Positions 38,453 through 52,900 of a stretch of DNA of 64,000 nt are shown one piece after another. Each line of letters begins with the position of its first letter. Position 1 is the first letter of the stretch. The translations under genes and the position numbers were made by a program. The stretch comes from Adineta steineri (lineage: Eukaryota; Rotifera; Eurotatoria; Adinetida; Adinetidae), in contig CAJNOI010000052.1 in the NCBI GenBank assembly GCA_905250115.1, positions 42,969 to 106,968 of the forward strand. The letters run 5' to 3'. The notes below the pieces were generated by a model. That model made no database searches. It was not told where the DNA came from and was given only the letters and a program-made list of their open reading frames with translations.

Positions 38453-41400
38453 CTAGATATGTTTTGGTTTAACATTATCATCATTCGGACCATTTGATTT
38501 TGAATATGTCGAATATTGTGTATGATGTTGTTGTTGTTGTTGTTGATACAAAGGACGATTATTGTTCGATTGTGGAGGTAGTAATGGTTGTCGATGTTGA
38601 AATAATGATTGTGTGTTATTAAGATTATTACCATTATTTGAAAAGTTTTTACTTAAACCACTCATTAAACTCGGTACTGGTTGATTTTGTGGACGATTAT
38701 TTGTTGTATTCATAGCACCTATAGGCACAGGTTGCCGAGTATATTGATTAGGCGGTGGTGGATAGAATTGTGCTTGATTTGATGATGATGATTGTTGTTG
38801 ATTTGTAGGATATGATTTGAAATTTTGAGATAATAAAGATGGTGGTGGACCTTGTTGTTGTTGATTTGATGATGTGGAAGAATAGTTTGTAGGACGAGAT
38901 AATGGTTGAGACATTAGAGGATGATCACCACGATCTATTGAACCACCACGAGTAAACATGGGTGGATGAGGTGGATGAAACCCTTCATTTTGTCCATATA
39001 ACTATAATAAAATAATTTACAATTATCTTTCTTTCCTATTCATTTGACACTATATTTTCGCTTGTATCGATCAGTAAGAGTAGTAAGTTATTCCGTAACA
39101 ATATGATCTTCAATCCTCACACTATTCTAGATTAACTGATTTCGTAACAATTGATAGAAAAACATTAAAAGGTAAGAGATAACACTCCACCAAAAAATGA
39201 AGGTTTAGTTCTTTCACAAAAATTCAAAAAAGACGCTTGAGTTATAATCTTAATTTCAAATGTTTCATGATAATCTCTGACAAAAAGTAAAATAATAACA
39301 GTTTCTACTTATATACGTGATTGTGTATTATAAAATGATGAGATTTTACTTACATTATGGCCTGATGGATGTCCAGTAGGTGGAGGATTTGAATTTGGTG
39401 GTTGAAAGAATGGTGGATAATATCCGCCATGTGCTAGTGGATCTTGAGTACCATAAGGTGCTCCAGGTGGTGTTTGTAATTGTTGTTGTGGTGGAGTTCG
39501 ATAGAATGGACCACCTTGTGGTCGACCAGACATCATTTGATTATCTTTTAAAATAAACAAATTAAATTTCTTTTATTGAAAAATAAAATGATGAAAACAT
39601 ACTCATATATCCTTGTGGTGGTGGTGGTTGTGGTTGACTTATCATATGACCACCATGATCAACTAGAAACGGAGATGGATAACTTGACATTGGAGGTGGT
39701 GGTAGAGGTGGCATAGCATTATTTTGTGGTGGAGCTTTAATTTAAAAAAATAATTGAGATATTAAATATAGAAAAAACGTAAATTACCAGAAATCGAACC
39801 TTGTTGTGTATGATGATACATTGAATTTGTATTTGGTACATTTGGTGGTGCTTGCATATAAACATTTGTATTTCGATACGGAAAGTTTTGTGGTGGATAC
39901 TAAAATTATAAAAAGAAAAAAAATTCATGATAGATAATATAAAATGATTGAAAATCTATATTTATGTGTTCTTTAAATAATATCAGTACAGTGTATTTAC
40001 TTCTATATATATAAATAAAGACAAGCAAGAGACATAGTGATGTACAGATATATTAACAACGAGAAAAGCAAAGATATAGAGACGAACTTACGATTTGTGA
40101 AGATTGAACACCCGAAAAATCTGAATTTATCGGATCTGTACTATTAGTATTTGTTGTTGATGAATAAATCTATATATACATATAAATATGGGATGCAAGG
40201 GAATAGAAGGATGTTTCTTATGTGGAATCTTAACTCATCTATCTCATCGAAAAAACTAACTAGATGCAATTAGATCTTACTCGATTAAATTGCTGTTGTT
40301 GCTGTGGTGGTGGTTGTTGTTGTGGAGGAGGTGGTGGCAAAATACTTTCATAGAATTGATATGAAGGTTGTTGATGTAATGGATTAACTTGTGATTGTGG
40401 AAGCATATGTTGTTGCTGTTGTTGTTGTAATGATGCTTGTGACATTGGTGGTTGTAAAGGAGGAGCTGGAAAAGTTTGATAAGCACTCACATCCACTTGA
40501 TCTTGAATATTTGGTGCTACTTGTTGAGTTGGTTTTACCTACAAGAAAAAAAACGATAATGAATTTATTGAATATCTAATTTAAATAATGTAACTCACAG
40601 TGCAAATATTTTTTTGTTCATTTTTATTCGAACCAGTTGTAGTTGAATATGTTGATGGTTGATTAATAGTTGATGACGATCCAGTTGATTGTAAATTACC
40701 AGTAGATGTAGAATTTTTATTATTTCCATCATCATTTGCTGTTGATGAAACATTTGTATTCGCACCTGAAATATTTGTTGATGATGTAGGAATTGTTTCT
40801 GGAACATAATTATCATTTTTAGTCGAACTATTAGATTGAACATTAATATCTTGTTTCTGTTGTTGCTGCATTGCAACCATTGTATTTATTGTTTGTTCTA
40901 ATTGTCGACTAAATAAAAATATTTTTTCAAACAAAAAAAAAATAATTCTTTTAAAATACCTTGGATGATCTGATATATCCCAAATAGTTTTAAGTGAATT
41001 GATTTTTTGATTATAATCATCACCAACTGTACCAATTGATTGTTTATCATCATAATCCAAAAATGTACTCTTTTCAAATAATTGATTCGAACCTAATGAT
41101 GATATAGTATCATTCTTTTCGTAACTAGTAGATTTAGTCTAAATTAAAATTAAACATTTTTTTTTATCTGTCAAAAAAGAAAACAATGAATAGATTACTT
41201 TATTATCTCGATCAGATTTATTATCTGTTCCAGGTGGTTTTATTGTTCGTGCAATAGTTTCATTCGTCTTTGATACTGGTGAATGAGTAGTAAGCTTATT
41301 AAAGAAATCAATAGAAATAATAATTAAGAAGATTTAATATGTAATCTTACTGTAGTTGCTGTTCGTTGATGAAGTGGTAATGATGCATCATTCGATGAAG

Positions 41401-44400
41401 GAACTATTTCATTTCCGAATTTTCGATCATGTGTTGCTAAAACAAAACAAAATCATGTCATTTTATGAAGTTAAATATATATTCATGAGCCTCATTTTTT
41501 ATAGTGTAGTAAAATATCGATTGAACAATCGTTTCATATAGTTCTAATGAAATTCTACTAAGAAAGAAATACTCAGACATGTCACTTAGCCTATTTATAG
41601 CTACATGCACATGAAAGATCAATGATACAAGTATGTTAGTTAAAATCTATGAGACTTTGTTAGCAATGCAATAAAAACAATTTACTTGTCTCTAATATAT
41701 GAGAATTTCTTTCGAATACCAAATCTATGCCGGAACTCTTTTAATACATGATTTGTGTATAAAAGAAGTCTTAGTTATGATAGATCGATGAACGATGTTG
41801 TACAGTCTAATTTGCTTAGATTTTTAATAAGCAAAATTCGCATATGTCAATTAGTTCGAACAATAGAGTTTCATACAAAGAATAACTACTTGATAATTAA
41901 GATTATAGAATGAATGATTTTTTTAAAAAAGAAAAGAAAATATTGATGTACATACGTTTTTCAATTAATTTACTCGAATTGGATATTGTACTATCTGTAT
42001 GTGGATCCCACATTTGAATATTTGACATAACATTTGATGGTATTGAATGATTTTTTTCTGGTATAATTGTTTCAGGTTTTCTTTCAATTAATTGTTCATC
42101 TACTACATTTGTTTCTGGTTGTTGTTGATTACGTGGTTGTTTACGACGTGTTGATGGTTGTCGATGAGATGATTGATTATAATTTCCATAATTATAATAT
42201 GAATTCTCATCATAATATTGACTTTGATCATAATAATAATAATTTTGATCATAATAATACATTGAAGAATTTTGATGATCAGTTTTTGTATTATGTTGAC
42301 GTGTTGTAGATTTACTATTAAAACGTGGTGGAAGTGATTTACCATTTCGAGCACGAGTTGAATTTGTTTGATTATCATCATTAGTAGATTTCTAAAACAG
42401 AAATAATTTTTTTTTCCCCTTAGTTTATTTTTTGTTTATTTACTTCATTTGTTTGTTGTTCGTCATTATTGTCGATTGATATTGCTTTTGTGATTGGTTC
42501 ATTAGGTATAATAGTTGATTCAATAGCATTTTGCTTAGATAATTGTGCTGCTTTTTGTTCTTTTCGTCCACGTTTTGACATAACAACACAGAATTCTTCT
42601 CCACCATCATCAAATGCTGTACTTTCTTCTTCTAGTGCACCAGCTGGTAATGTTTCAATTTTAACAACACCTGCAACGTTATTTAAATCATAACCATCAA
42701 GTGAATGACGATGTTGATCTTTTTTATTTATTGATGTTTGTCTTGTAGTTAAACTAAATAATTAATTTTTATTGATTATTATTTTTCTTCTTAAAAACAT
42801 TATCTTACTTTTCTCCATCATTTTTTTGTGGTGAACTTTGTTTTTGATTTGTTGATAAACGACTTGTACGATGAGTAGTAATACCTCGAGATGTTTTATT
42901 TCCACGTTCATATAAATTATAAGCACGACGATGAGCACCACTTTCATTATAACGAGCACTTAACGGTCTAAACGTATATATATCCATAGAGGAAAAAAAA
43001 TTATAAAAATAAAAAATTACCTTTGACTGGAAAAACTCTTTTTTGGGGGTGTTCGATCACGAGTAGTTGGTTTTGTTTCATTTGATATTGATTTAACTGT
43101 TGGTTGGTTATTATCATGATGACTATTACGCATATTAGCACTTGATTCTGATGCTGTTTCCCATTCTTCACCTTCTTTCTGTTCATTATCACTTACAGAT
43201 TGATGACCAATATTAATAGAAGTACTATTACTTCCACTATTCGTTTTTTGTTTACTCTGTTGACGATCAGTTATTGATGATGAACCACCACGTTTTGTAG
43301 TTTTATTTGATGTACGTGTTGGATGTTGTTGATAATGCTCATTCGAATAATTATATCGGCTATTATAACGTCTTTATAAAATAAAAAAAATAAAAATTAG
43401 AGAAAAGTAAAAATAACGGGTGAGCCATTTATTATGGTTCACCCGTTATTGATTTAAATACATACTGTTGAGGATGTTCGTAATAATAACCACCGGATAA
43501 ATCTTGCATGCGTGCATTACGACCACCTCGTGTTGTTCGACGATTGGTACCATAATAATTATGAGTATTCATTTGCATTGATTCATATTCTAAATAATTA
43601 CATGTAAATTTAATGTTCCTTTCTTAAAATTATTTTTTTTTATTAAACTAATTCGAATGAATAGCTTTTTAGTTAAAAATTCATCTAGATATATATTAAT
43701 CAAAGAATTACACAATTCATAGAAAGTGAAATTGACGATGTAATAATAAAATCATAAACAATCACATGGTACTGTGATGTTATATTTAATAATAAACTCA
43801 GCTGGAGATCTTATACTTCAAAACTAAATACGAAACGATTATGATATGTTCTTTCAATAGAAAAACGAAGCAATTAAAGGATGACTTCAAATCTTATAAA
43901 ATAAAGTATTATGAGTGGCACTTGAAGTATGATTGTACATATCTATTAACTGAACAATTGAGATATAAGCTATTACCTTACTTAGACAGGTAATTCGAAT
44001 ATCTCAATGAGAAAGATAGAAAATCTTATAAGTAACTAATTTTTACCTTGCATTTCACGTGCATAATTATTTCTATGACGCGGTGCTTGTTGATTTTGAT
44101 AACGTTGATCTTGATAATAGTTTTGTTGATCTTTTGTTGTTTTTCGTTGAGTATTATTAGTTGTAGGTTTTTTATTTGTTATTGTTGAATCTAATTCTGA
44201 TTGTTCAACAAAAGTGGAATCATTATCATTTTTAGTTAGATCAGTTATTGAACTTATTATATCATTCGATTTTTCAATAATAACTGGTGCTATTGGAATT
44301 GAAGGAGTTTCAATTGTTTTAATTATTGGTATTTCTTCTACAATCGATGGTTTTGCTTCAATTGCCCATGGCGATGGTTTCTTTATTATTTCATCAGGAA

Positions 44401-47400
44401 CAACTTTTGAAGGTTCCACAGTTGTTAATATCTGTTCAGATGATTCATTTGTTTTTTTATTATTCGTAGTTGTTGTTGTTGCTGCTGGTGTCATTCGATT
44501 TACTAGAGTTTTTTTAGTTTTTGATCCTGTACTTGTATTAAGTTGTGATGATGCTGTATTTGATGTATTAGTAGTCGTATAAGGAGTATATTGTTGTTGA
44601 TGACGAAGTGTTCCACCACGTCGATAACGTCCATACGAACCTAAAGTTGTATAACCACGATGATGTGGATGCGAATGATAACCCATTGACTGTTGTTGAT
44701 GACGTTGATGTGTTTGCATATTTTGATCATAATAACCTGTTTCATCTTCATAATAATCATCATCATTACCCCAAGCTGAATCATTTGTTTCATTATAAAA
44801 ATCATTGCGTTGAGAATAATGTTGTGAATTATTATAATCTTGTCTTTGAGATTGATTGGATGTTTTATAATGTTTTGATGTTGCTGAAGAATTTGTTTGT
44901 GAAACTGGTACTGGCGGTACATCAGATCGTACACTCATTAATGGTGGAATTGATGAAGTATTGATTGGTGTTGGTGTTGCTGTATATCGTGTTTTACGTT
45001 CAGCTGGTGCTGATTGACGACGATCATTAGTATCATTTGTTTTTGTTTGTGTTTTATATGAAATTGCTTCTTGTGGTGTTGGATCATTTACATCAATCGG
45101 TCTTGTAGGTGATAATGCACGCCATGGTGCTTGAGTTTTAGTTACAGTTTTATTTTCTTGTTTTGTTGTTGTTGATGACGATGATGATGATACTGGTACA
45201 TCTGATGGACGAGTTACTATAAAACAAAACAAAAAGAATTAATTAGAAACTAATAGAATTATTTTATTTTTCAAACCATTTGATCGTATTTTTGATGTTT
45301 GTTTAGTTCGATTATAATCATTTGTTTGTTCATTATAACGATTAGATTTTTGTGATAGATCATCTGTAGATTGGTGTTGTTGTTGTTGTTGTTGCTGTTG
45401 TTGTGGATGACGACGTCGATCAGTAGAATAATGTTGCTGATAACGATTATTTGATGTATAATTTGATTCTTCAATATCAGCCCATTGATCATTAGATTTA
45501 ATTTGTTGTTCATTATTTTCAAAATAATCAATAACATCAGCAGGTTTTGTTTTAAAACGTGAATTATTTGCTGATGTTTTTGATAAATTAATGCTCGGTT
45601 TTGGTTGTCTACGATTTACTACTGGAAAGTGTTTTGATCGATTTGCTGTTGTCCGTGTATCAGTCTGAGATTGAGTACTTGATTCACTATGAGATCGACT
45701 ATATTTATGTGATACAGATGGTCCACTAGAAGCTGCAATTGTTGTATCATCATTATGATCATCAGTATCTACACCGGATCTAAAAGATTAGAAAAAGAAA
45801 ATAAATGTCTTATCCATCATTAAATATGTATCGAAAAGTACAATGTCTGTTTCGTGAATTTTCTGTTACAATTTCAATACATTATTTAGCTCTAATTTAT
45901 CATAAAGGTTAATCTTCAAACTAAGATTAAGAGTTAGGATGTTGGTGCGTGTCTACTTTTCATGATCGGAAATGTACGAGATTAAGCTTTTCTTAAATCT
46001 TATCTCAACTAATTTCTTTTTTAAATGTCTTCTGATAAATTTCATCAGCAAATAAAACCTAGTTTTAGATCATCTAAGTTCGAATTTACTAAAAACAATT
46101 ATTCTCTTATAGAATATTTACTTTTCATGTAATGACGCATAATTGAAAGAATCCATTTGATCCGACCAACTTTTCATTGCAAATGCTTGACTATCTGTTG
46201 TATCATGACGTGTACGAGATGTTGCTGTCACTCCTGATGTTCCACTATTTGATTGTCCCCATAATGATGATGTTGAATCGATTTGTGATGAAGGTAAATT
46301 ATCTTGACCAGTTGATGTAATTAATGGTCGTGTTTGATAACCAGGTATTTGTTTTTGATCATCATGTGTTTTTTGAATATTAGTAGATGTTGATGTTGCT
46401 GAACGATGTGGTAATGTATCACGTAGATTACGTTCTTGTTCATCACGTCGTTGTTTAGCAACAGTTAATGTATTAATTAATTCAGAATTTTTATCATCTT
46501 GCATTTGTTTAACATGTTCATCATCCTGTAATAAACGTGAACGTGAACCTGATGTTTGTTGTTGCTGTTGTTGAGAGTAATTTGAATGTGATGAACGATT
46601 ATTATTTTGTAAAACTTGAGGATATGGTTGTCTTGATTGTTGTTGAGAATTACTAAATCTACGAGATTTATTATTATTATTATTATCATTAATATCATTA
46701 TCTTCATCATCACTAAATCGAATCTTCTCTTCATAATTAACTTCCTGAGATGCACTTGCCCATGTGACATTATCGGTTAATTTTGATAGATCATCGATAT
46801 CTTTATTTCGTAAAATTGTTGGTGTTTTATAATCTGATGAATTATTCATACGTTGTTGTTGATTATTATTACCATATGATGATACACGTTGTTGTTGATG
46901 ATGTAACTGATGAATAGGTATTGGTCCAGGTGCCTGATTTGTTCCATACGACCCATAAGAATTACCCACATTATATGACCACTAAAATTAGAAAATGAAT
47001 ATGAAATTTCTGAATTAATACTTTTGATATCTTAGTATTCATTTCAAATTTATCTCTCAAAATTGTATTATTTTATTGAAGAATAAATTTCTAAGTATGA
47101 AATTTATCAAAATATTATCACTAATGAATTTTTTATAGATTACCATTTGTGGTTGTTGTTGTTGTTGTTGCTGCTGCTGTTGCTGTTGTTGTTGATACAT
47201 TCGCATATATGATGGATTATTTGTATTTTGCATTTGTGATTGAACTAAATTCGTATTCGTATTTGTATTTGTTGATAATAATTGTGACTGCATAGATAAA
47301 TTAGATAGATTATTATTATTGTTATTATTATTATCGTTTGAATCTTTAGTTAAATCATTTGATAATGGTTGAGCACGACCACCACCTTCTTTCCAAGATG

Positions 47401-48094
47401 CTAAATTAGCTGGTCGAAAACTTGGTCCTTGTGATGTTGTTGATGATATTGAACCAATCAATGAATCGGATGGTGATTTAACATTTTTATTATCTTGTGT
47501 AGCTAAACGTGGAAAATCATTTAGACCAAGTAAATTTGGTGGTTGATCATTCGTATGACCAGCTGTAACTGTACTCCATGTTGCTGGTAAACGAGGTTTA
47601 TCATTATCAGATGATAGTGAAGAAGATGTTTGTTGTTGTGATGGTGCTGATGTTATTGTATGAGCAGGTAATGAATCAAGTTGTTGTTGTGTTGGTTGTT
47701 TAGATGGTGTTAATGGACGCGTTTGATTATTAGCGAGATTTGTAGGTGTTTGATTTCCACTAGCTGTCCATCCATGACTAGTACCAGTAGGTATTGTTGG
47801 ATCAAATGATGCTGGATTAACACCTGTTTCACTTTTTAAACTAGGTAAATTTGCCGGTGGTGGTATTCGTCGACTACTAATTTTTCCGAGATTAGTCCAT
47901 CCTTGAGTACGAGCTATGAAACAAACAAAAAAAGAAAGACAAGTATGAGTAAATAATTTCAAATATCTATTTTCATTATGTAATATACCAGCTGCTCGAC
48001 TCGTTTCGTTCGTTCGTGTTTTGTTTACAAAATCATTTGCTTTAACACCAGCAAAACGTTTATTTTTATCAATAGATTTACTCGGAACAGACAT
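38453..48094 (-). CDS. PRRC2: PRRC2/BAT2 family protein
   Basis: Twenty exons from 47989-48094 (start) to 38453-39001 (stop); the lengths sum to 6780 nt, an intact frame of 2259 residues. PRRC2 proteins are large disordered cytoplasmic RNA-binding factors that support translation initiation and stress-granule assembly. The BAT2 N-terminal domain is clear: GWTNLGKISSRRIPPPANLP from about residue 42, then LGLNDFPRL and GPSFRPANLASWKEGGGR. The rest is low complexity, rich in Gln, Asn, Ser, Pro and Arg, with RGG-like patches, a pure Gln run (47153-47194) and Pro/Gly/Gln-rich C-terminal exons. Most introns are 45-110 bp. Longer ones lie at 45780-46121, 43590-44046, 41437-41955, 39900-40091, 40170-40280 and 39002-39353. 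Intron 43372-43465 contains a 17-bp-stem hairpin. Some internal splice sites of very low-complexity exons could be shifted slightly. Confidence 0.92.
43412..43450. repeat. Near-perfect hairpin in a PRRC2 intron
   Basis: The 17-bp arms aataacgggtgagccat and atggttcacccgttatt are separated by 5 nt (ttatt). They pair everywhere except one position, which is a G-U wobble on the plus strand and an A-C mismatch in the gene's own transcript. The intron is 94 bp, about 40 bp longer than its small neighbours. Confidence 0.9.
47153..47194 (-). repeat. Poly-Gln codon run in PRRC2
   Basis: Fourteen consecutive Gln codons with mixed CAA and CAG, near the end of exon 2. The mixture of codons argues against very recent triplet expansion. 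Confidence 0.9.
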
Positions 48095-49903
48095 GATGAT
48101 AAATTAACGAATAATTTTGATGTAGCGATCATGCGAAAAAAAGAGGAATGATGCACAATGTGACTAATCGTACACCAAAGTCGACTACGTAAAATATGAT
48201 TTAATAGAAATCGAAATAAAAAAAAAGAAGGAAAAGAATATTTTTTGTTTACAATAATTTATGAAAAAACGTCTGTCGGTCGACGATATAAAGGACAGAG
48301 AGAAATCTAAAAAAAAATATCTTTAAAATAATCAAAAAGAAAAATAAATAAAAAATATGATCTTGCGTAAGTCAGCATGTGTTCTCAATTTAAAAGAACA
48401 ACGAAAAGAATTGCATAAGTACAAAAAAAATTAATAATATTGTAAATTTATCTTCTTTTACGATTCTCATACAGACATAGGAGATGAATGAATAAGTGAA
48501 GGTCTACAAACGGGAAACAATGGCGATATATAGTGCACAGATGTGCAAAAGTGACATCTATAGATTAAAAGATAACGGAATATGTTAATATAAATATTTT
48601 ATTTATTAATCGAAAATATTGAAAATAAATATGAAATTCAGAAGTAAAGCTTAGTTAGGAAGTTATTTTAATAATTGGTTGCTAGGTAACATGATCGTTC
48701 TTAGTAAAAGACGGATACTTTACAATTTTCTTAAGTCTATTTCATAAATGGAATTAAAATCAGACAAATGAAAAAGACTTTATTACATCAAGCTCTTAAG
48801 AACAAATGCTATATTCTTACCTAATTGCGCATCGTGGCACAAAAGGCAATCTAAATTTTAGAGACTTACTAACTGTTCGCAGACAGACAAAACTTAAAAA
48901 AAACAGAAGTACGGTGTAGAAATTTTGAAATTTTAACGAAAATAAAATCGGGAAAAGCGCATATTTTTACGATTTTTATCTCCGTTAGCTTTGTCTAATG
49001 TGATTAACGCGTCGATAATCTGTGCTTAAAGCGTTAAAACTCACAAAATAACGTGTAAAACCACGTTGGATTCCGCGTTTCAACGAGTAACTACGGAGTC
49101 GATTTTAACGCAGTAGAACGTTTTTCCAAAAACGGTGTACTTACGAATTTTCAACGCGTTTTGTTAGCGGTCTTGTCTGTCTGGGTTGTGTATATTGTGT
49201 CTTGAATGACATTGTACTCAAATAATGTTTGTTTTCGATATAAAGAAAAAATTAACTTTATAAATCTATAATTAAGTCTGTTTTCAATCTCGTAATAAAC
49301 TTTCCTAGATTCAATAAGACAACTTTAACTTTCTAATGTTAGCATTTCACATTTTTTACAATCCGTCTTATATTTCTCACTTCCCGACTATGACATGCAT
49401 GTATTTGATTGATTTCAGAAGTAAACAGAACTATTATCAAAACTTGTGTTGTAATTGAAAACTCTGTCCATCAAAATTTATCGAGACGAAAATAGATCAT
49501 CAACTTCTTATTCAGTATCGATTTATTTTGTGTGAATGATTTTATGCACCCATCTAATTCCATATATGATTTTCTCTGCAACAATACTAATTAATGATCT
49601 TTTAATATCTGAAATCACTAGAAGAATACAATAGATTATTTGAAAGTTCTTCAATGAAATTGGAAAGTTACACCAAATTTTCTTAACATTCACTGTTTTA
49701 TTTTTCGAATGTACGAATCGAAATTTCCGACGGGCGCCAATCATCTAGTCTACCTGTTAAATAAAACACGGATTGCATTGATTATTACAAAAATTCCGTT
49801 TAAAAACATAAACTGAATATTTATTTGATATCGACATAATCAAGAGTTAAAAATTATATTTTCACATATACATTAAAAACAAAAAAAAAACTCTACATAT
49901 TTA
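48095..49903. other. Intergenic region with a MITE-like element
   Basis: It contains the promoter side of PRRC2 (48095-48500, A-rich) and the 3' side of a leftward receptor gene. The only structured feature is the 304-bp inverted-repeat element at 48880-49183. A 73-codon minus-strand frame at 49523-49744 (MIGARRKFRFVHSKN) has no family match or splice support. Confidence 0.45.
48880..49183. mobile_element. Probable non-autonomous DNA transposon (MITE)
   Basis: The left end CAGACAGACAAAAC at 48880-48893 and the inverted right end (reverse complement CAGACAGACAAGAC) at 49170-49183 match at 13 of 14 bases. Further inside, AAGTAC-containing segments also face each other. The interior is richer in CG dinucleotides (acgcgtcg, ccgcg, acgcgtt) than the flanks and has no coding frame. 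A clear target-site duplication was not found, so the family is open. Confidence 0.65.
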
Positions 49904-52900
49904 TTATTTACGTAATGAATTCCTCATTGTAACTGTATATGGAGTTTTATTTGCCACTTGAATATGAATTAATGGTGATCGAGATGATGGTACTGTTTGA
50001 CATTCAGTCATATGAATATTATTTCTTGATGGAACATATTGATGACGATCACGAAAAACAACTTTATTTGGTTGATAATTTCTATTTTGATATAATCGAA
50101 TATCTTGATTACTCGTTTTATGTGATATTGCACATTGACATTGACAATAATATTTATAACAACATGTTTGAAAAAATTTTATAACTGCTTGTCGTAAACG
50201 TGATGACATAATAAGATAGATAATTGGTTGTAATGCACAATTAAGAAAAACAAGTAAACGAACAATATTTAATAAGCAATGAAATAAAATTTCATTCATA
50301 AAATGATGTGAAAATAATGAATTATAGACAATAAAAAGTAAATTAAATAATCGATATGGTAAAAGAAGAAATATATAAAGTAAAATAAGAGTAAAAAGCA
50401 TAATGATTACTTGTAGATGTTGAAATGAATGTGAATTTGTTGAACGATTATTTTTTCCCATTGGTATCATAATTAACATTGGAGGTGTACTTGATGATGT
50501 TCGTTGTTGTTGTGCTCGATTTGATGATTTAGCTGATGATGATGATGTTGATATATCACGAGATTTAACTTGATTAATTAAATTTGGTGAAAGAAAACGA
50601 TATTGGTCACTGCTATTCGATTTATTTTCTTTCGTTTTATTTACATATCGATTTGATGTAAGAATTATTCGAATAACTTGCCCATAAATAACAATAAGAA
50701 ATATACCCGTTATTAAATAAGTACAAACAAGTAATAAAATTAAATAAGTACGTGACCAAATTTCTTTTGCTTCTGTATCACAAGTTGGAAATAATATTGT
50801 TTGGGATGTATTCGTTTTATTTTCTATTTCAATTATAATATGTTTTTCATATTTAGTTATAAAAAATAATGGTAAATTAATTAATATAGCAAATATCCAG
50901 ATAAGACATGATGTTTGAGGATAATTACGAATTTGTCGTCGAATTAAATTACCTTGTAAACAATGTGGTACACCTGCGGGATAACAACGATGAACAGTTA
51001 ATATTAATAAAAATATAAGTGCAGCATGCATTGCTACTTGTTGAAGAAATGGTATTGAATAACCTTTTATTGAAAAGAAAATAAATTCATTGATCTTATT
51101 AATATTTAATAGATTTTAATTAAGAGAATATATCAACGATCATGTTATTTGAACTATGCGTAGGATAAGATAAATCTTTATTTTAAAGGTTGGTTTCAGT
51201 ATAGATAATATCTTTTTTAGTTTTAGATTCAATATCATGCGAATTATAATCTTATTTTGCTTAATAAATAGGAGAAAAGAACTTTTTATTTGATTATATT
51301 TCAATTATTGAGTTTTATTTTTTCTAGTTCTAGTAATGTTATAAATCTATCAATACCAATCCGTGATAATAGTATATGTTCCGTACAATACTATCTTTAA
51401 TAAACATCAGTAACAATCTGCTACCATGCACAGATAAGACTCTCGCGAACCGAGAGGGAAGTGGATGATCCTCCTTCACCGAAATCTGAGTCTCGATTGA
51501 ATATTTTACTCTTTTACCCCCTATTCTAAAATGTTCGCGGCAGTGCTGTGTTCATAAAGTAATTAAAACTTGGTATATTCTCGAAATTTGCAAATTAATA
51601 TTGAAAGATTATAAAGTGGTATTAGACTTGATAAGATTAAGTTGATTGTCATGTTTATCGCTTCTTTTCTAGTTAAAAGCTTAAGAAATGATCTATTTTT
51701 ATTTTACAATTTTAATAAAAGTTCTCGATTAACTTTCGTTACTATGTTTAAGAGTCCAAAATCTTTTGATGTTTAAAAATCAGTTATACATCAGTTAGAA
51801 TTGGAAATTAATATAATTGCTGAACTACATCTTTTAAAAGCTTTTTTCAAAAATACTTCTGAATTTTTAATATATTCAGATCAATTATTGAGATAAAACT
51901 AATTTAAAATGAGTGATATGAATTATTAAAACCTATTTTTCTAATGTAGAATAAAAATTGTATCTATAGAACAAGAATCGTTTTCAGTAAGATCGAATCC
52001 ATAAAAATAATGTTTTGTCAAGTTTCGAAAAATCATTGAGTACACATGTGTATCTATGAAATTGAATTCAATGACGTCAATAAAAGTAAATATTAACTTT
52101 ATAGAATCGCATGAGCAACTTTGCGTTATAGTAATATGCTATTTATAATCATACATTTCAATGGTTTTTTATGATATTCTCAGAAGTTAAGTGTGATATT
52201 TTCACACATTACAACAATCGTCTGGGTAATTACAGAAGTTTTTAATTAATCGCTATATATAGAATTGTACTCTCGTACTATAGTTTGATCTCCCATATAA
52301 CTTCTTTGTTTGTGTTGATGCAGAATAACCATATCGAGCATAAATAATTTTAATATGAGACTATTACAAAAAAAACTCTGAGTAATTAATAGAGAAATGT
52401 ATCAGACTACTTTTTATATTATAGTTTGTATGGAAGTTATTTTTATAACAATAAAATCTTAATAGGATGGAAAAATTAACTTGCTAAACTTTAACAAAAA
52501 TAGAATTTAATAAACTCATTTTCTAATACTCTTAACATGACTTGTTAATTTTAAACTGAGATTAAAAGAACGTTTTTTAATGTTCTCTTTCTTGATGAAG
52601 AGATTAGATAGGTACTTTAATATTAATCTTTAATTGTTTTATCTAGGTCTTACACAAGTCTAGATTTATCAGAAGAGAATATAATTATTAAAGTTTTTGA
52701 GTATCGAAAATGAGATATTTTCTCTTTACATATAACTGAACTAAAAATTAAAGACAAATTCAATCGGATTAAATATCATCATTATGGGATTCTTGTGTTT
52801 CATTACTCAATTTTGTGTACTGGTTTCGTGTTCTCTATCATGGCCTCCATGACCTTTTCCATTACATGTTTTCGAATTAGTTGCTAATCTAATGTAATTC

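Noticed and set aside
44214-44964. Plus-strand frames opposite PRRC2
   Set aside because: They are complements of Asn/Gln/Ser-rich codons of PRRC2 exon 44047-45216 and have no independent signal.
49523-49744. 73-codon minus-strand frame MIGARRKFRF...
   Set aside because: No recognisable family, no acceptor or donor logic, and AT-biased composition; left as intergenic.
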